The notes beneath the pieces are model-generated. The model was not told where the DNA came from and did no database searches. It was given only the letters and a program-made list of their open reading frames with translations. Shown piece by piece: positions 12,701-24,683 of a DNA stretch of 64,000 bases (its first letter is position 1; every line of letters starts with the position of its first letter). Where the stretch lies: NCBI RefSeq assembly GCF_047663525.1, contig NC_092591.1, positions 47,779,501-47,843,500 on the forward strand, given 5' to 3'. The position numbers and the translations under genes are program-made. The DNA is from Anas platyrhynchos. Its lineage: Eukaryota; Chordata; Aves; Anseriformes; Anatidae.

Positions 12701-14405
12701 GCACATCCTAACACTTTTGACGGCAATTTATCATGGAAGACTGGGTTCACCGCAAGGGCTAACACATGTCATAGGTTAAATCAGAAAAGGCGATACTTAA
12801 AGGAAACTTCAAAGTCCTTAATACACAGAGTTAAATATGTTGGGAAAAAGCGTATGATGTTTGTTGTAAAGATAGGAGTAAACAGCATGCTGGAGGAATT
12901 TTGGCAAAATGTAGTGTGATTGTTTTGCCTGTTTGAGGCACCAGTTGTGTGTCCTTGCGATGGGTGTATGTGGCGCTGAGGAACACAGCTGTAATGTGCA
13001 GGAAGTTGGACAGGTTGAGCTCGCAGGCTTTCTCCAGATTTCCTTGCTGTGGACCAGTGGGTAGAATTGGCCATACCTACTCTGGGTATGCTTTAATGGT
13101 TGGGGAAGTTTTCCCTTTTCCCGCAGGAGAAGAGCACTTGGTGCTTTTAATTCAGGCTGAAGTGGGTGCAAAAGCGAGGCCCTTGCACCCTCCCGGGCAC
13201 TTGGCAGGGTTGTGTAGACATTGAGGGCTGAGAAACTGGTTGTGAAATGAGGGGAAAAAAATCTCACCTGAATTGAGCTGTTAAGGTGACTGCAGGAGCA
13301 AACTGAAAGCTTGGCAGCACTTTATAATGCATGGTTACAAAGATGGTCAGTGGTGGTCGGTGATGTTCTGTTCAGATGCTTTCTGAGTCAGAAATCAGTT
13401 CACTAACCTGAGCTGCCCACTGCTGTAGCTAGTAGCGGTTGGCTGGCAACTTCAGGTGTGTATATCTAAATAGAAAAATATGGCACTTCTATCTAAGAAC
13501 TTTGTATCATCAGACCTCAGCCTGGGGAAGCCACCATTTATGGCCATCCCTTGTAATAGAGTGCACTGCTGAAGTTTTTTTTTTTTTTTTGCGGTAAAAG
13601 TAGAAATCATGACGGCATCAGCAATACTTGGACCAGCCCTGACTCCAGCCCAGTTTTATGTCTTTTCCGTTACATTTAATTATGATTTGATTCACAGTGC
13701 TGTCCAGTCAGAGAGCTTGTGTTTTTGAAAGGTCTAAAAGACTGAGGTAAAAGATGGTACGGATGGATTTGCACGTAACTGCTGAAGTGTTAGCAGCCCA
13801 GGCAAGAAGCACTGCAGTAAAGCTCCAACAGGCAAGCTCCATCTTGCTGTGCCAAGGCCCTGCCAGGGAAGCGAGTGCCTGTGTGATGGTAGCGGAGCGC
13901 TCATCGTGTTCCTCCTGTAGTGCTGAGACTAAGAGCAAACTGAGAGCTGTCCTTTGTCCAGAGGTCCGTGTATGGAGAACGCTCGCATTGGCCATGAAAT
14001 AGATGGCAGGAGTCAGTTACTAAGTGCGGGATCCAGGTTAGCACCCTGCAGCAATTTGGGTAGCTCATCCAGTGCTCTCACTAGTTAGTGTTCCTCTTGC
14101 TCTTCCTGCTCTCCTTTGAGTGTGCTGCCCTCCCAGATAACGTCATTGTATTTCTCTTGGCTTTTCAAGAGATGGTACGTGGTCTGTGGTCTTTGTATTT
14201 TTCTAAAGGACCCTGGGTCTTTTTTCTCCTTCCATTTAATCTTCTCTAGGATTGTTTACGAGCCTGCCAAGAACAGATCGAATCCCTCCTTGAATCCAGT
14301 CTACGCCAGGCACAGCAGCACAACGTATCTTCAGAAACAAAGACTGTAGAGGATGAAGCAGACCTTTCCTGCACACCTACTGATGTGCGAGATGTGAACA
14401 TTTAA
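579..14405 (+). CDS. CCND1: Cyclin D1 gene, five coding exons, 292 aa
   Basis: Cyclin D1 is the regulatory subunit of CDK4 and CDK6. It drives RB phosphorylation at G1/S in the nucleus. Joining 579-776, 2321-2536, 3050-3209, 8609-8757 and 14250-14405 gives one open frame of 292 codons with GT/AG at every junction. Visible landmarks are the RB-binding LxCxE at residues 5-9 (LLCCE), the cyclin-box helix around MRKIVATW (56-63), the CDK-contact lysine K112 in ASKMKE, a second cyclin fold in exons 3-4, and the C-terminal phosphodegron CTPTDVRD with T283 matching human T286. Length is close to human (295 aa); the acidic Glu run of the human tail is absent and replaced by a Ser/Thr-rich stretch. 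The start ATG has G at -3 and +4 and no upstream ATG in the 5' UTR. It lies convergent to LTO1. I see no disrupted or missing key residue. Identity is certain from the protein sequence. Confidence 0.99.
777..2320 (+). other. CCND1 intron 1
   Basis: 1544 nt, GC-rich, with an A20 run at 1178-1197. No coding signal is seen; open frames in it lack family resemblance and follow base composition. Confidence 0.9.
2321..2536 (+). CDS. CCND1: CCND1 coding exon 2
   Basis: 216 nt, residues 67-138, beginning [10 protein letters not shown] and ending RPDELL. The acceptor is cctcttgcag and the donor gtaatt. It carries most of the N-terminal cyclin fold and K112. Confidence 0.98.
2537..3049 (+). other. CCND1 intron 2
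   Basis: 513 nt, extremely GC-rich, with a short CCGGAG/CCGGGG repeat at 2782-2815 and a strong C/T tract before the acceptor. No other feature is seen. Confidence 0.9.
2782..2815 (+). repeat. CCGGAG/CCGGGG hexamer repeat
   Basis: Several tandem hexamers in CCND1 intron 2, within the CpG island. Confidence 0.8.
3050..3209 (+). CDS. CCND1: CCND1 coding exon 3
   Basis: 160 nt, residues 139 to the first base of codon 192, beginning [15 protein letters not shown] long pyrimidine tract and ttttcgcag precede it and the donor gtatga follows. The last codon is split 1/2 with exon 4 (G|AT, Asp). Confidence 0.98.
3210..8608 (+). other. CCND1 intron 3
   Basis: 5399 nt. It contains a (CA)9 tract at 7792-7809, a candidate conserved element at 6510-6730, a 13-bp inverted repeat at 7904-8039 and a CpG-containing block at 8215-8345. 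No recognisable exon or transposon. Confidence 0.85.
7792..7809 (+). repeat. (AC)9 microsatellite
   Basis: Dinucleotide run in CCND1 intron 3. Confidence 0.9.
8609..8757 (+). CDS. CCND1: CCND1 coding exon 4
   Basis: 149 nt, residues 192-241, starting [11 protein letters not shown] and ending IKCDP. The acceptor is tcatacag after a T-rich tract and the donor is gtaagt. It makes up the second cyclin fold. Phase returns to 0. Confidence 0.98.
8758..14249 (+). other. CCND1 intron 4
   Basis: 5492 nt, AT-rich, with A- and T-runs (11355-11385, 11692-11709, about 13576-13590). Retention of this intron is the known origin of cyclin D1b in mammals; here the frame would close at 8797-8799. A block at 10920-11110 with TCF-like and ATTA sites may be regulatory. 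Reverse-strand frames near 12818-13267 are not recognisable. Confidence 0.85.
14250..14405 (+). CDS. CCND1: CCND1 coding exon 5 and stop
   Basis: 51 codons plus TAA at 14403-14405, residues 242-292, from [11 protein letters not shown] to DVRDVNI. The acceptor is cttctctag. It encodes the C-terminal helix and the Thr-Pro degron (T283-P284) that controls export and turnover in this family. Confidence 0.98.
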
Positions 14406-15084
14406 GAGGACTTCTTCTAATGGGTTTGCTTGGCAAGAGAAGCAGACAAAGAAAGGGCATCTGAGAAGGAATCAGCATCAGGATCTCCCCCCCAGAAACC
14501 CTTTTCTCCAGGACATTTTTATACCAGAAGGGAAAACCCGTCTTGTTATATTTTTTCTTGCTCTGTCTCCCTTCCATCTGTGACTTCAAACAAACAAATA
14601 AACAAAAAATACCCCAAAAACTGTCTTAAAAAAGAAAAAAATAGTATTTGCATTACCCCCAGGGGTTTGTGCTACAAAAATAGAGGATTTTATACAATAA
14701 TAATCAACTAGTTTTTATATTAAAGTGTTCTTGTCTGTATGTTGTAAAAATAGGCATTAACACACAAAATGTCTCCAGGGGAGGTATTAGATTTGATTTC
14801 TTACATATAAAACAAACCAACCAACCATTTTTAAAGTAGAAGAGGGTTTTTTTAGATAGTAAATGAAATATTCTTTTTTTTTTCTTTAAAAAGCATAGCT
14901 TTAACGCAGTTCTAGGCTTTTCTGTATCTTGCTTGCTTATGCATTTAGTCACTTTATAATTCATCTGTAAATGTTTATTTTATTTCCTTAGGTTTTTTTT
15001 TTATCCTCTTCACCTTATAAATGGTTAACGTAACCCATAAGTTAGTGTATGTTAGTATACAGCATTATTATATGTTAATCTTTT

Positions 15085-15102
15085 TGTGTGTGTGTGTGTG
15101 TG
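15085..15102 (+). repeat. (TG)9 microsatellite
   Basis: Dinucleotide run in the CCND1 3' UTR. Confidence 0.9.
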
Positions 15103-15377
15103 CGTGCCTGTGGATTGCCTGTGCATTTGTAGGGTTCCAGCTTAGCATTGTTGGGAAAGGCCAATGTACTACTCATACGATACTCTATTATAAAGAGAAA
15201 CCGAAATAGTGACATAATATATTATATTTTTGTAATCTTCATATTTTTGTAGTTACCTGTGTAAAAATGCTGGTCTGACCCCGCAGATATTCAGCCTAAT
15301 TATGGTCAGGTTCAATCCACAGTTTAGTCTTTTTTTTGTTGTTGTTTGTAATATTCTAAAACCATTCCATTCAAAGC

Positions 15378-15384
15378 ACTTTCA
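15378..15384 (+). promoter_or_regulatory. miR-17/20 family seed match
   Basis: GCACTTT within caaagcactttcag; 7mer match to the miR-17/20/93/106 seed. This family represses CCND1 in mammals. Confidence 0.45.
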
Positions 15385-16086
15385 GTCCATTAGATATAGG
15401 AAATACATTCTTTTATTGTGTGGGAATTTTTTTTTTTAATGGAATGGTTTGGAAATATATTAAGTGCTTGTTCGCAAACTTGGAATTGCAAGGCAAGTGC
15501 ATTTAACTATGGTGTTAGAGGAAAGGTGATTTTTTTTTTTTCGAAGGTTGCGTTCCAGTGAGAGAAATTGCATTCACAAATTGCCAGGATATCTTCCTAT
15601 CCTTTTCTATAGAAAAGTTGAAGTTTAGAAATCCTTTGGTGCCAACACATCTTTATAAATTAGGGGCCTTAAAGGTTCACATATAGGACACATAGTTTAA
15701 GGATTTTCTTTAGATGTTTTACAGCTGAAGGTTTTTAAACACTAAAATATATAATTTATAGTTAAGGCTAAAAAGAATATTTATTGCAGAGGATGTTCGT
15801 AAGGCCAGTATGATTTGTAAAATAATGCAATCGCCCCTTTTTTAAAAAAAAATCTTTCTACCCTTGATGTTGCAGTTTTAACACAGCTTAGTAAAGAAAA
15901 AAAGGACACTTCAGAGACCAAACCCAAAACAAAGCAGTCTATTTGGCCCCTTACACATTTTCAGTAGCAGTCTAACCATGAAAAAAACGCCATAGTTAAT
16001 AGATACGAAAATTGGAGTACTTGAAAGAAGTTCCTATTCCAGTATATGCCCCCCCCCTTTTTTTTAATTTAGCTACAAATAGAAAA

Positions 16087-16093
16087 TTTGCAC
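16087..16093 (+). promoter_or_regulatory. miR-19 seed match
   Basis: TTTGCAC in the CCND1 3' UTR, a 7mer match to the miR-19 seed. Confidence 0.4.
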
Positions 16094-16229
16094 ATCTTGG
16101 CTATGTATCTTTTTATTATTATTTTAGGAAGTAGCTGAAGGGACGTGGACATAGCTGTTGAAGTTGATGCTCGAGGAGAATGTGATGGTGAAATGTATGT
16201 GAGAAAACTGCCGCTAAGGTGTTGATTGT

Positions 16230-16326
16230 AAAAAAAAAAAAAAAAAAAGAAAAAAGAAAAAACAGAAAAAAGAAAAGGAAAAAAAAGAAAAAAAAAAGAA
16301 AGAAAAAAAGAAAAAGAGAAAAGAAT
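16230..16326 (+). repeat. A/G homopurine tract in CCND1 3' UTR
   Basis: Nearly pure A with scattered G (one C) over about 97 bases. It yields artefactual Lys- or Phe-rich frames on the two strands. Confidence 0.9.
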
Positions 16327-16428
16327 AGGAGCGGATGCTCCATTTTTATTGAGCTGCTATGGATAAATTCCCAGCATGGTTTGAAAAAAAAATTAACATT
16401 GCTTTTCTGTATCTTTGTCATTGTGTTT

Positions 16429-16436
16429 TGCTGCTA
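16429..16436 (+). promoter_or_regulatory. miR-15/16 seed match (8mer)
   Basis: TGCTGCTA in the CCND1 3' UTR is a full 8mer match to the miR-15/16 seed. CCND1 is an established miR-15/16 target in mammals. Confidence 0.6.
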
Positions 16437-17142
16437 TTTTGTGGATCAGTTTTTTTTTTTTTTGTTATACAATGTCATATACTGCCATGTTATAGGTTTT
16501 AATTTTCTCATAGAAAATTATATTATTGACATCATTTTTTTGTAGATTTTTTATGTGATCAATTTTTACTTAATGTGATTACTGCTCTATTCCAAAAAGG
16601 TTCCTGTTTCACAATACCTCATACTTCAGTTAACCGTGTCTAGACCAGGTTTTAATGTTCGTACACAGTGCCTCATAGTTCTACTGCAAATGGAAATGCA
16701 TCGAACGTTATTCTGAATGGGTCTCGCAATTTGCAACTAGGTTGCATTAATTTAAAATGGCAGACATTTCAGAAGATCAAGTAATGTCAGTTTTTATGGT
16801 GTTGCGCATTTTATAAAGCTGGATTCTTTGTCTGATCTGGGGTTTATTATCATAGTAGTTTTAAGCTGTGTTATTAGCCACAAGTGATATATGAAAGGTG
16901 CATTATAATATAACTCTTGTATGCCACCTGATGCGCTTACCCATCAATTGGGACACATCAGTTGGTATGATAGGTTATCTTCTGGAACTCTAAGTATTTT
17001 GTGTGTTTAATCTGTTATGATATACTAGTTTTGTTTTTTTTTTTTAATTATAGCATAATGCTAATTTAAAAAGCCTGTAAATCTCATAAATAAGCCAGCT
17101 AACAGAGTTGTATGCTGAAGAATAATCTAGCTGTTGCCTGTA

Positions 17143-17150
17143 TGCTGCTA
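17143..17150 (+). promoter_or_regulatory. Second miR-15/16 seed match (8mer)
   Basis: A second TGCTGCTA about 0.7 kb after the first, in an AT-rich stretch of the same 3' UTR. Confidence 0.6.
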
Positions 17151-17675
17151 AACCAAAACAGAATTAGAACTCTTTGAGGCAAATGCAGTTAAGATCCTAC
17201 ATAGTGCATAAACAAAGCATTGCAATGCTACTAGCAGTCGCAGGACCCAGGAGGACTGGATACATTCTGTCCAAATTTCAGGAACATTTACTGCTTACCT
17301 CATAAAACACTTCTGTTCGTGGCATCTCTGTGTCTCTGAACCAAACATGATTACTGAGTTAGTGGTTGTCAGTTATATTATGTGTTACACTGAGTGGCAG
17401 TGTGTACTGCAAAATTCTTTAACTATTGTATGTACTAAAAGGCCAAATCCAGATAAGTGGGTTCATGTGCCAACAGAGATGCTTTATTTGTCACATTATT
17501 ATAACAATCTGTAGTAAGCAAGCAATTCAGATTTGTACATTTTTATATTGTACTTATTGGCATCACTGGTCTGAAATGCACATTTTCACCAACAGACCTG
17601 TAACAGACAAGTTTCCAGCAAAAAAAAAAATCTTAAAAAAAAAAAACAAAAAAACCCAACAACCTAAAGTCTAGA

Positions 17676-17720
17676 AATAAAATTGGTAAAACCCAGTGTC
17701 TGCTTGTTGTGTCTTTTTAT
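17676..17720 (+). terminator. CCND1: CCND1 distal poly(A) signal
   Basis: AATAAA at 17676-17681, about 20 bases before the likely cleavage zone, followed by a GT/T-rich stretch at about 17697-17720 (gtgtctgcttgttgtgtc). Further AATAAA copies near 17994 and 18006 are alternatives. Confidence 0.65.
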
Positions 17721-20700
17721 TACTTTCATGAATGCTGAATGGTAGTAACTACCTAATGTAATGAGTAAGCCACGAGACATTTTCTCATTTTGACTCTCCG
17801 TGCTTTAATAGTTGCAATGCTGAAAATTTTCTACTATTATTTTAGGAAAGTGTAGGCGTTTTTTAGAAATGGGTAGGTGACTGGCTGTCACGGTAATGTG
17901 TATTTTAAAAAAGCAAAACAAGTATTTGCTTAAGATTATTTTAAACATCTAAGGTAATTACTCAGAGTAAAATACCATTTGGTGGTTCTTTTTAATAAAA
18001 GGTGAAATAAAGTAGGTGTTTGGTACAGAATGCTTGTCTGTATTTATTTATCAGTGTAAGGTTTTGTGTCCTAGAATACATTAATAGAAAATAGTTTTAA
18101 AAGAAGTAAAGTTAAACAGCTTTATTTTCCTTCCCATTACCTCTTACAAAGCTTATGCATACTGTTGCATTGCTAAGATAATAAAAAATTAGGAGCTACT
18201 AAATCTAAGAACTGGACTTGAGAAGGACAAAAATGTAACAGTAATTACATGTGATTATTTATAAAACAAAACGAGAAAAACTTACAACTTGTGTCCCAGA
18301 TGCGTAAATGGGATGCATGTTACCAATTGCTACAACTAGACACACCAGAAACAGCATATTCCTAGTGATGAATGGTCAAGCTTTTAACATATGTATTGAC
18401 TATTTACTCTATGAAAACGTGATGTCATTACTGGCTTTAAAACAAATACATGTAAAATATCAAGTGCTTGTCTCTCAGATCAGATACCTGTTTATCTGCC
18501 TTCTGAATTTCCCACTGACTGAACTTCACAGAACAACTGATTCTATGCAATAGCTACAGTAAAGGAAGTGAAAAATGAAAACTCTTTAAGTTAACATGAG
18601 CGTGTTGGACACAGTCTAGTGCTAAATCAGCTCGTCCTACTGCAGTTACCAATAGATGGGAAGCCCCCTGTATCAGAAGAATCACAGCTGAGCCTGTATT
18701 AGCTTGATTTCCCAGCCACTTCAGACAGAAACCTCAACCACGTGGCCTACCGTAAGCTCACAGATGGGGAGGTTCCGATTTGTACATAGTGGGTCTGCAA
18801 TTTTGTCCTTCAGAGATCAGGACCTCCTCTATATGGTCAAAAAAAAGGCTTTTGTATCACTGATGACCAACCCCTCTAATTTCAAATATTTTGAATGAAG
18901 ACATACATACAATCTTGATTTGGGACAAAAAGCTTTTTGCTGAAAAAAATTATTAGAAATTTCAACCTGCATTTTGTTTAACATGTTAAACGTTTTTTGC
19001 CTTTTCTATGAGTATTTTTAATCTATTAAACTGACTGAGGTTATTCGGTGCTTTGAACAGGTTTAAGCCCACAGTCAGCTCTGTTAATTACATTTTCCTT
19101 CTCTTAAACACCATCTCTGAATGGAGCCTACTAAATTTGAATGTTGGGTGAGCTGTGCCAATATTATTCACATTGGAAAGGATGGGACAAGAATGTAGCA
19201 AGAAAAACAACTTACTATAGGCTGTAAAAAAATATGCACATTCAGCTAGACTATGCTCTAGCTCATTTAAAGGAAAAATGCTATAGCAACATCAGATTGA
19301 GAAACCTATGTAGAAAAATCTCCAAAAAGCATCCTCAATTCCACTGCTGCATTTAGACTGACAAAGCTTGTACCTTTACTAAACATTAAGTTCACGTATT
19401 CTTTACTAAACAAAAAAAAAGCTGTTAAATGTAAGAACTTTTAAATCTACTTACAGGCAAGTGTATTTGGCACTGTAAGTGATGGAAAACTTCAGAACGT
19501 AGGAGAGAAAATGAAGTTTCAAGCTACTAACTCAAAGGAGCATAGACGTGACCCAGGTGTGTGGGCTAGATACTCTGATACAGGCTTCTAGCAGTGGCAT
19601 TGAAAAGCTACTATGGGACAAAGGCCATAAAGCTATAAATGATGGCACTATAATGAATTCACACCAACATAATTTTATGGGAAATTCATCTTTTCAGACA
19701 AACACGGTGTTTTTATGATCCCTCAAACATACCTGCTAATGGTAGTTACAGCAGCATGACAAATATAAGATTCCTATCTGGCTTTTGACTGAGTTCCCCC
19801 ACAATATTCTTATATAATAATGAGAAAGGGATCGCAAAGTTTTTGACTGGATTGCACTGAAAACGTAAGGCTTGCCAGACTCCTCATTTTGCTCTTTACG
19901 TTAATGGAGTACAAATGTAGGAGCAAGACAGACATTACCCTTCTGCTTCTTTAATGCAATAGCCATTTAATAACAAAAAACAAATAATTTCTTGATGATC
20001 CCACTAGCATTTGCATAGCCATACCAAGAAATCACTAAGTAGCCATAATTTTCAGGAGCGCTCTTACCTGAAGAGGGAACTACTGGCAGAAAGACTGGGT
20101 GCTCGCAGTATATCAGGAATAAGGCACAGACACAGCATCTTAACTCTGCACGTGCCCTGCTGACGCAGAGGCACCACCCGCAGTGCATGGTCTGCTCCTG
20201 GGGCACACGCTGTGCACACTTCCACTGAACTCCTGTATTATATAAGAAAGGCTTTAATGTCATCTTCAGAGCACCAATTCCTACACAGAAGAGTCCCCAA
20301 TTTTTTTTTTGGAGCAGTCACTACTGTACACAGATTAACACTAACAGCTTTACCTTTCAAAAAGTTGCATCTCTGGATGCAGGAAGTTGTATTTAGTAGC
20401 TGCTAGAGGTATTCCCTCTTACACGGTGTGAAAAAAAAATAAATCCATTTGTGTGGATTTAATCTCTCTTCTCACTTTACTTATGGCTCACACTACTTTC
20501 TCATTTATAATATCTTTGAAGAAATACAACTTATATTTATTTCAGGTAAATGAAACACACATGTAGCAACCCATCTCAAAAACCGAACATCAGTCTGCAC
20601 ACTCACTTGAAGACAGAAACAAAAGATCATACTCTCTCACGTTCACAATGCATACTAAGAGACAGTCAGTCAGTACAATCTTCCCTGCTAACACGTCTGT

Positions 20701-23700
20701 CGCATTCTGAAGCATACCTGAAAGCCAGAGACTGCCCAGTCAAGTAAGACTTGGACTACATCTGCTCAGCTCTGACTAAGCTGGCATGAACTGGAAAAGA
20801 AAGAAGCAAAATATGAATTCAATTAGGCAAATGTTTCTACATTCACACTTGGTAACAGATTTGGGGTGGGAGACTGTATGGTGATGGGAATCTCCTCCCC
20901 AGTAGTAAGATGCCTTCAACACAGGTAAAGCCAAACAGAGCAGCCTGGGACTGCTCGTGGTGACAATCAAACACAGGAAGAAACAACTGGTTACGAGGCT
21001 TGGGGCTGCACAGGGCTCCACACACGGATATCTAACACAACTGAGAAAGCAGAACCAAAGGTGGAGCCACCCCACACGTGGGCCAAGCTGCAAGCCAGGA
21101 CCTGCCACGCTGACTGGTCTGGGCAGGAGTCCTCTTCCCTGGGCCCATGTGGTAAAGGCCGAGAGTTTGGATTTGTATGTGGGGTGTGTGCATATCACAG
21201 AAGAGAACTGCCATCTACTCACCATTCCCAACCCAAGCAACTAAATCTGAGGTTATATATTGCTGAGTGGTGTGGCTTTGTTATTTCTCCCACCCCAGCT
21301 GACTGCCCTGTGACACTTGCCTGAATCCACCCAAAGGCTGTACACCGCTGCTCGGCCTCTATGACAGCTGACAAGTCACCGTGGCCTGTGAGATGTTGCC
21401 TGCAATATCAGCATCGGTCTTCAAGAAGCCGGGCTGAGATGGGCAAATCATTTAACACAGGCCACTAAGTCACCACCAGAGCATTACGACAATTCGCCCG
21501 AGCCAGTGCAACACAAGTGACCTGGTGTCCTAAGTCACGGCTCTGATGGTAAACTGTCTGAAACAGACAATTGAGCATTTTGATGTTTTATTTCTCCTTT
21601 TATTAGATTTTATCACTGAAGATTGTTTGAAGATGTGGTATTATTGTGGTATTATTTTTGAACAGCTTTTTTGCTCCTTGAATACACACAGTCCACAGTT
21701 CTTTGCATTCGGTTGCTGGCCACGTTAACTACTGGAGACTGGTCTCTTCAGCAAATTCACGCTACTCGTTATAGGTATGTTCTCTCTACAAGCACAGGCG
21801 TAACATCTTTTAAGTTTTCCAGAAGGAATCAACAGCTTTTTACTCAAAAGTAAACATTATTTCTAATAAACCTACCACATTTATTTCATGTTTTCAACTT
21901 AATGTACCTGCAGCTGTTTCAGTCATTAAGTAGGATCACTTTGTTCCTTTTAGGCAACGCATTTACCAGCCATGTATTAATTCTGGTTTCTCTTTTCATG
22001 GCAGTCCTTGGACTGCAAAGGATCAAAAAGATTCCTCCCTTACAATATCTTTCTAATATAAGTGAAACTATTCACCTGCCTTCATTCCTGCATGATAATG
22101 CCCAACAGAGTTGTAGAGTCAAACAAGTATATGCCAACTCTTGCATGCCTGTGGGAACACAAGTGTTCTCTCATCTTCAAACAGTTCTCCAAACATCTAA
22201 ATATAGTCCTTCATGTTTTTAAACCCCTCTGTAAACATGCTTCAGGTGTATTCAGGGGCTCTTTCCACATCTCCCATAATTCTGCCGAGGGAGCATCATT
22301 AGGCAAATTATAAGAAATTCTCATTGAAAACATCTCTCCAAATTTTTCTCTAATGTTGTTTCTCTCTCATTATTTCTCAAACTAATTGATGTTACTGGAT
22401 TTTTTGCAGTTTGTCCTCATCTTATTGCATAAGAGAACTTAAGTATGACATACAAATATAATGGGCCAGATGCTCAACACACCGTTCCAGCTGTGTACCT
22501 ACAGTGAAACTGGTTTATGAATTCCCAAGTTGTGCTCAAATCATTCTTCATCTTACTAAGCTGTCCTGGATATGACACAAAAATGATGCTCAAAGTCCAT
22601 GTGGTTTTAGGATGACAATGTGCTTGACTAACTGCACCACAACCAAGGTGTCCTCAAGAAGAAAATACACTGCAGATACAACCTCTAGCTTTCCTATAAA
22701 AACAGAGTGGCATTATATTGATTCTTAATTCTAATATTCATTCATTTTCACTTGTATTTCAGAAACTAACAAGTGCTTATCAACTTTTTTTTTTTTTTAA
22801 GGTAAATGGGGGTCTCAAAAATTCAGTGTCTGCACATACGCTACAGGAAAAAAAAGCCAGTTTAGAGAACAATGTAGGCATGTGTTTTTAAACTACTGTT
22901 CGTGCAGTCTGGTCAGGACTATGTGACACAGTATACAGTGTTTTGTCATCCAAGGAATGTCTTTGATCAAGAGTTTATGCAAGAAGGAAAAAAAAGCCAT
23001 GAAACCCTAATCCGTTCCCACAGTCCAGTAAACGTGAGCTGGACAAACAGTGGACAATAGCAGTAAAGCTTGCTGCTGGAACAATAGCTGCAACTAAAAA
23101 AATTAAAGGGTTGCTGACTCACAGTTCCTATAATCAAGAAAGATTCCATGCCTTGTTGATTATTCCACAGAATCCTGAAGATGCTGAAGGTTACAAATTG
23201 TAACTACGTATTACATGGAGATAAAGCAGCAAAATACGCTGCTAAACAATCAAAAAGAAAAAAAGACAAATACTGACGTTGATTCTGCCTAGTGCAGAGC
23301 TGAGATGCAAAAACTGAATAAGCAATCTTCTTTCTGCCTAAACAGGACTTTTGCTAAAAGTAAACTCCGTAATTTTATTACAAACTAAAGCAGTTTATTT
23401 CTTTCTGACAGTGCACTACTATTCTAGGTGCCATCCATACAAATTCTACACTACAATCAAACTTGCTGATGTTTCAGTACAAAAGCTACATGCTATTTCT
23501 TGTACTTATTCAGGAATCTTCTGCAGGTAATTTTGTCATGCCAAAAAAACAGCCACACAGAATTGTGGAGCTGGTTCATTACTTATGTATATGAAATACG
23601 ATAGAACAATTAAAAATACTGTACAGCAAGCCACTTCACAATCAACTGACGCTTACTATGGCTTTAATGTATTTCATATGAGAGTGAACAGCCACTACTC

Positions 23701-24605
23701 TGTATTAATGAGGATTTCCAAAGCCTTGTATGTTGGCTATGTTCAGGGGCACTTAATGACCATGTTTCCATTTGCAGAGTACTACCTCATTTGGCAGAGC
23801 TGTGTGTTATTCAAGAGTTGCAAAGTACAGAATCTTAGGATGAAGAATGCTGCCAGAATATAATGATTACACTTCAGAAGTGAACACTCCTGTGATTAAG
23901 GAGGAATATCCAGCGTGAAGCTAAAGAGATACTCAAGTTAGTTCCAGATGAACTAACTAAGGACAGCGAAGTGCCTCAGTACCAGATTGCTCCAGTTACC
24001 CTTTGTATGTCGATTCTGGATACCAAAACTGGAAACCAACTGGAAACATGCCACAGGACTCCCAGATCTCCGTTCTCTCTGGTGATATATACATTTCTGT
24101 GGTAAAGCATACTGTCATAACTTTGTCCACATAAAAACAAACAAAAAACCTCTGGCAGACTGTAAAATGAGAATCTTTGTGGTTACTTGTCAAACTATGA
24201 AAGCTGAAGTTTTAGGCTGTAATTAGACCAGAAGCCATAGCTATGAGAGTTGCAAAGGGCAGTAATCAAAGGCACTAAAATTTATGCTGGGAAGCACCAA
24301 GAATATGAAGAATTGTAACATTAGAAGAAATATTAAACTTTTTATTATACACCAAAACCTTTCTCTTGGAGAAGGTCCTGATGAGATGTATCACACACGT
24401 TGTTCTACCTGCCTGGTTCAGCTTTTTACAACCTCCCCTGGAGTACCCTCCGAAATAAAGATTATAATCCAGATGAACTTCAGGTAATTCTAATATTTCA
24501 GGAGGTTTCAAACTATATGCCTAAGATCATTCAGAACACCAACACTGTCAAAAACATTTAGTGCTTCACATTGCTATCACTGCAGAAATCGTTTAAGAAA
24601 GCCCA

Positions 24606-24683
24606 TGGGGGGTGGGAGGGGGTGGGTGGAACTGGATGGTCTTTAAGGTCCCTTTCAACACAAGCCATTCTATGATTTTGTGA
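24606..24683 (+). mobile_element. CR1 LINE 3' end fragment
   Basis: A G-rich segment, then ggatggtctttaaggtccc and ccattctatgatttt, matches the characteristic 3' terminus of avian CR1 in sense orientation. Only about 80 bases are recognisable, typical of severe 5' truncation. Confidence 0.8.

Larger units (their letters stand above)
14406..17700 (+). other. CCND1: CCND1 3' UTR
   Basis: AT-rich, about 3.3 kb, comparable to the long mammalian 3' UTR. It contains a (TG)9 tract at 15085-15102, a purine tract at 16230-16326, several ATTTA motifs and seed matches for miR-15/16 (16429-16436, 17143-17150), miR-17/20 (15378-15384) and miR-19 (16087-16093). The end is set by AATAAA at 17676 with a GT-rich stretch after it. 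An earlier AATAAA near 14597 could give a short isoform. Confidence 0.75.

Noticed and set aside
12818..13267. 149-codon reverse frame in CCND1 intron 4
   Set aside because: No recognisable domain, and no splice or promoter context; length is within chance for this much sequence.
16230..16545. Lys-rich (+) and Phe-rich (-) frames in the CCND1 3' UTR
   Set aside because: Direct translation of the homopurine tract.
20776..21240. 154-codon reverse frame in the CCND1-LTO1 interval
   Set aside because: Low-complexity hydrophobic translation without known family resemblance; a competing frame exists on the other strand.
24275..24511. Reverse frame ending NISSNVTILHILG considered as the last LTO1 exon
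   Set aside because: Weak resemblance and no fitting acceptor; the segment at 29095-29163 matches residue by residue and in phase.
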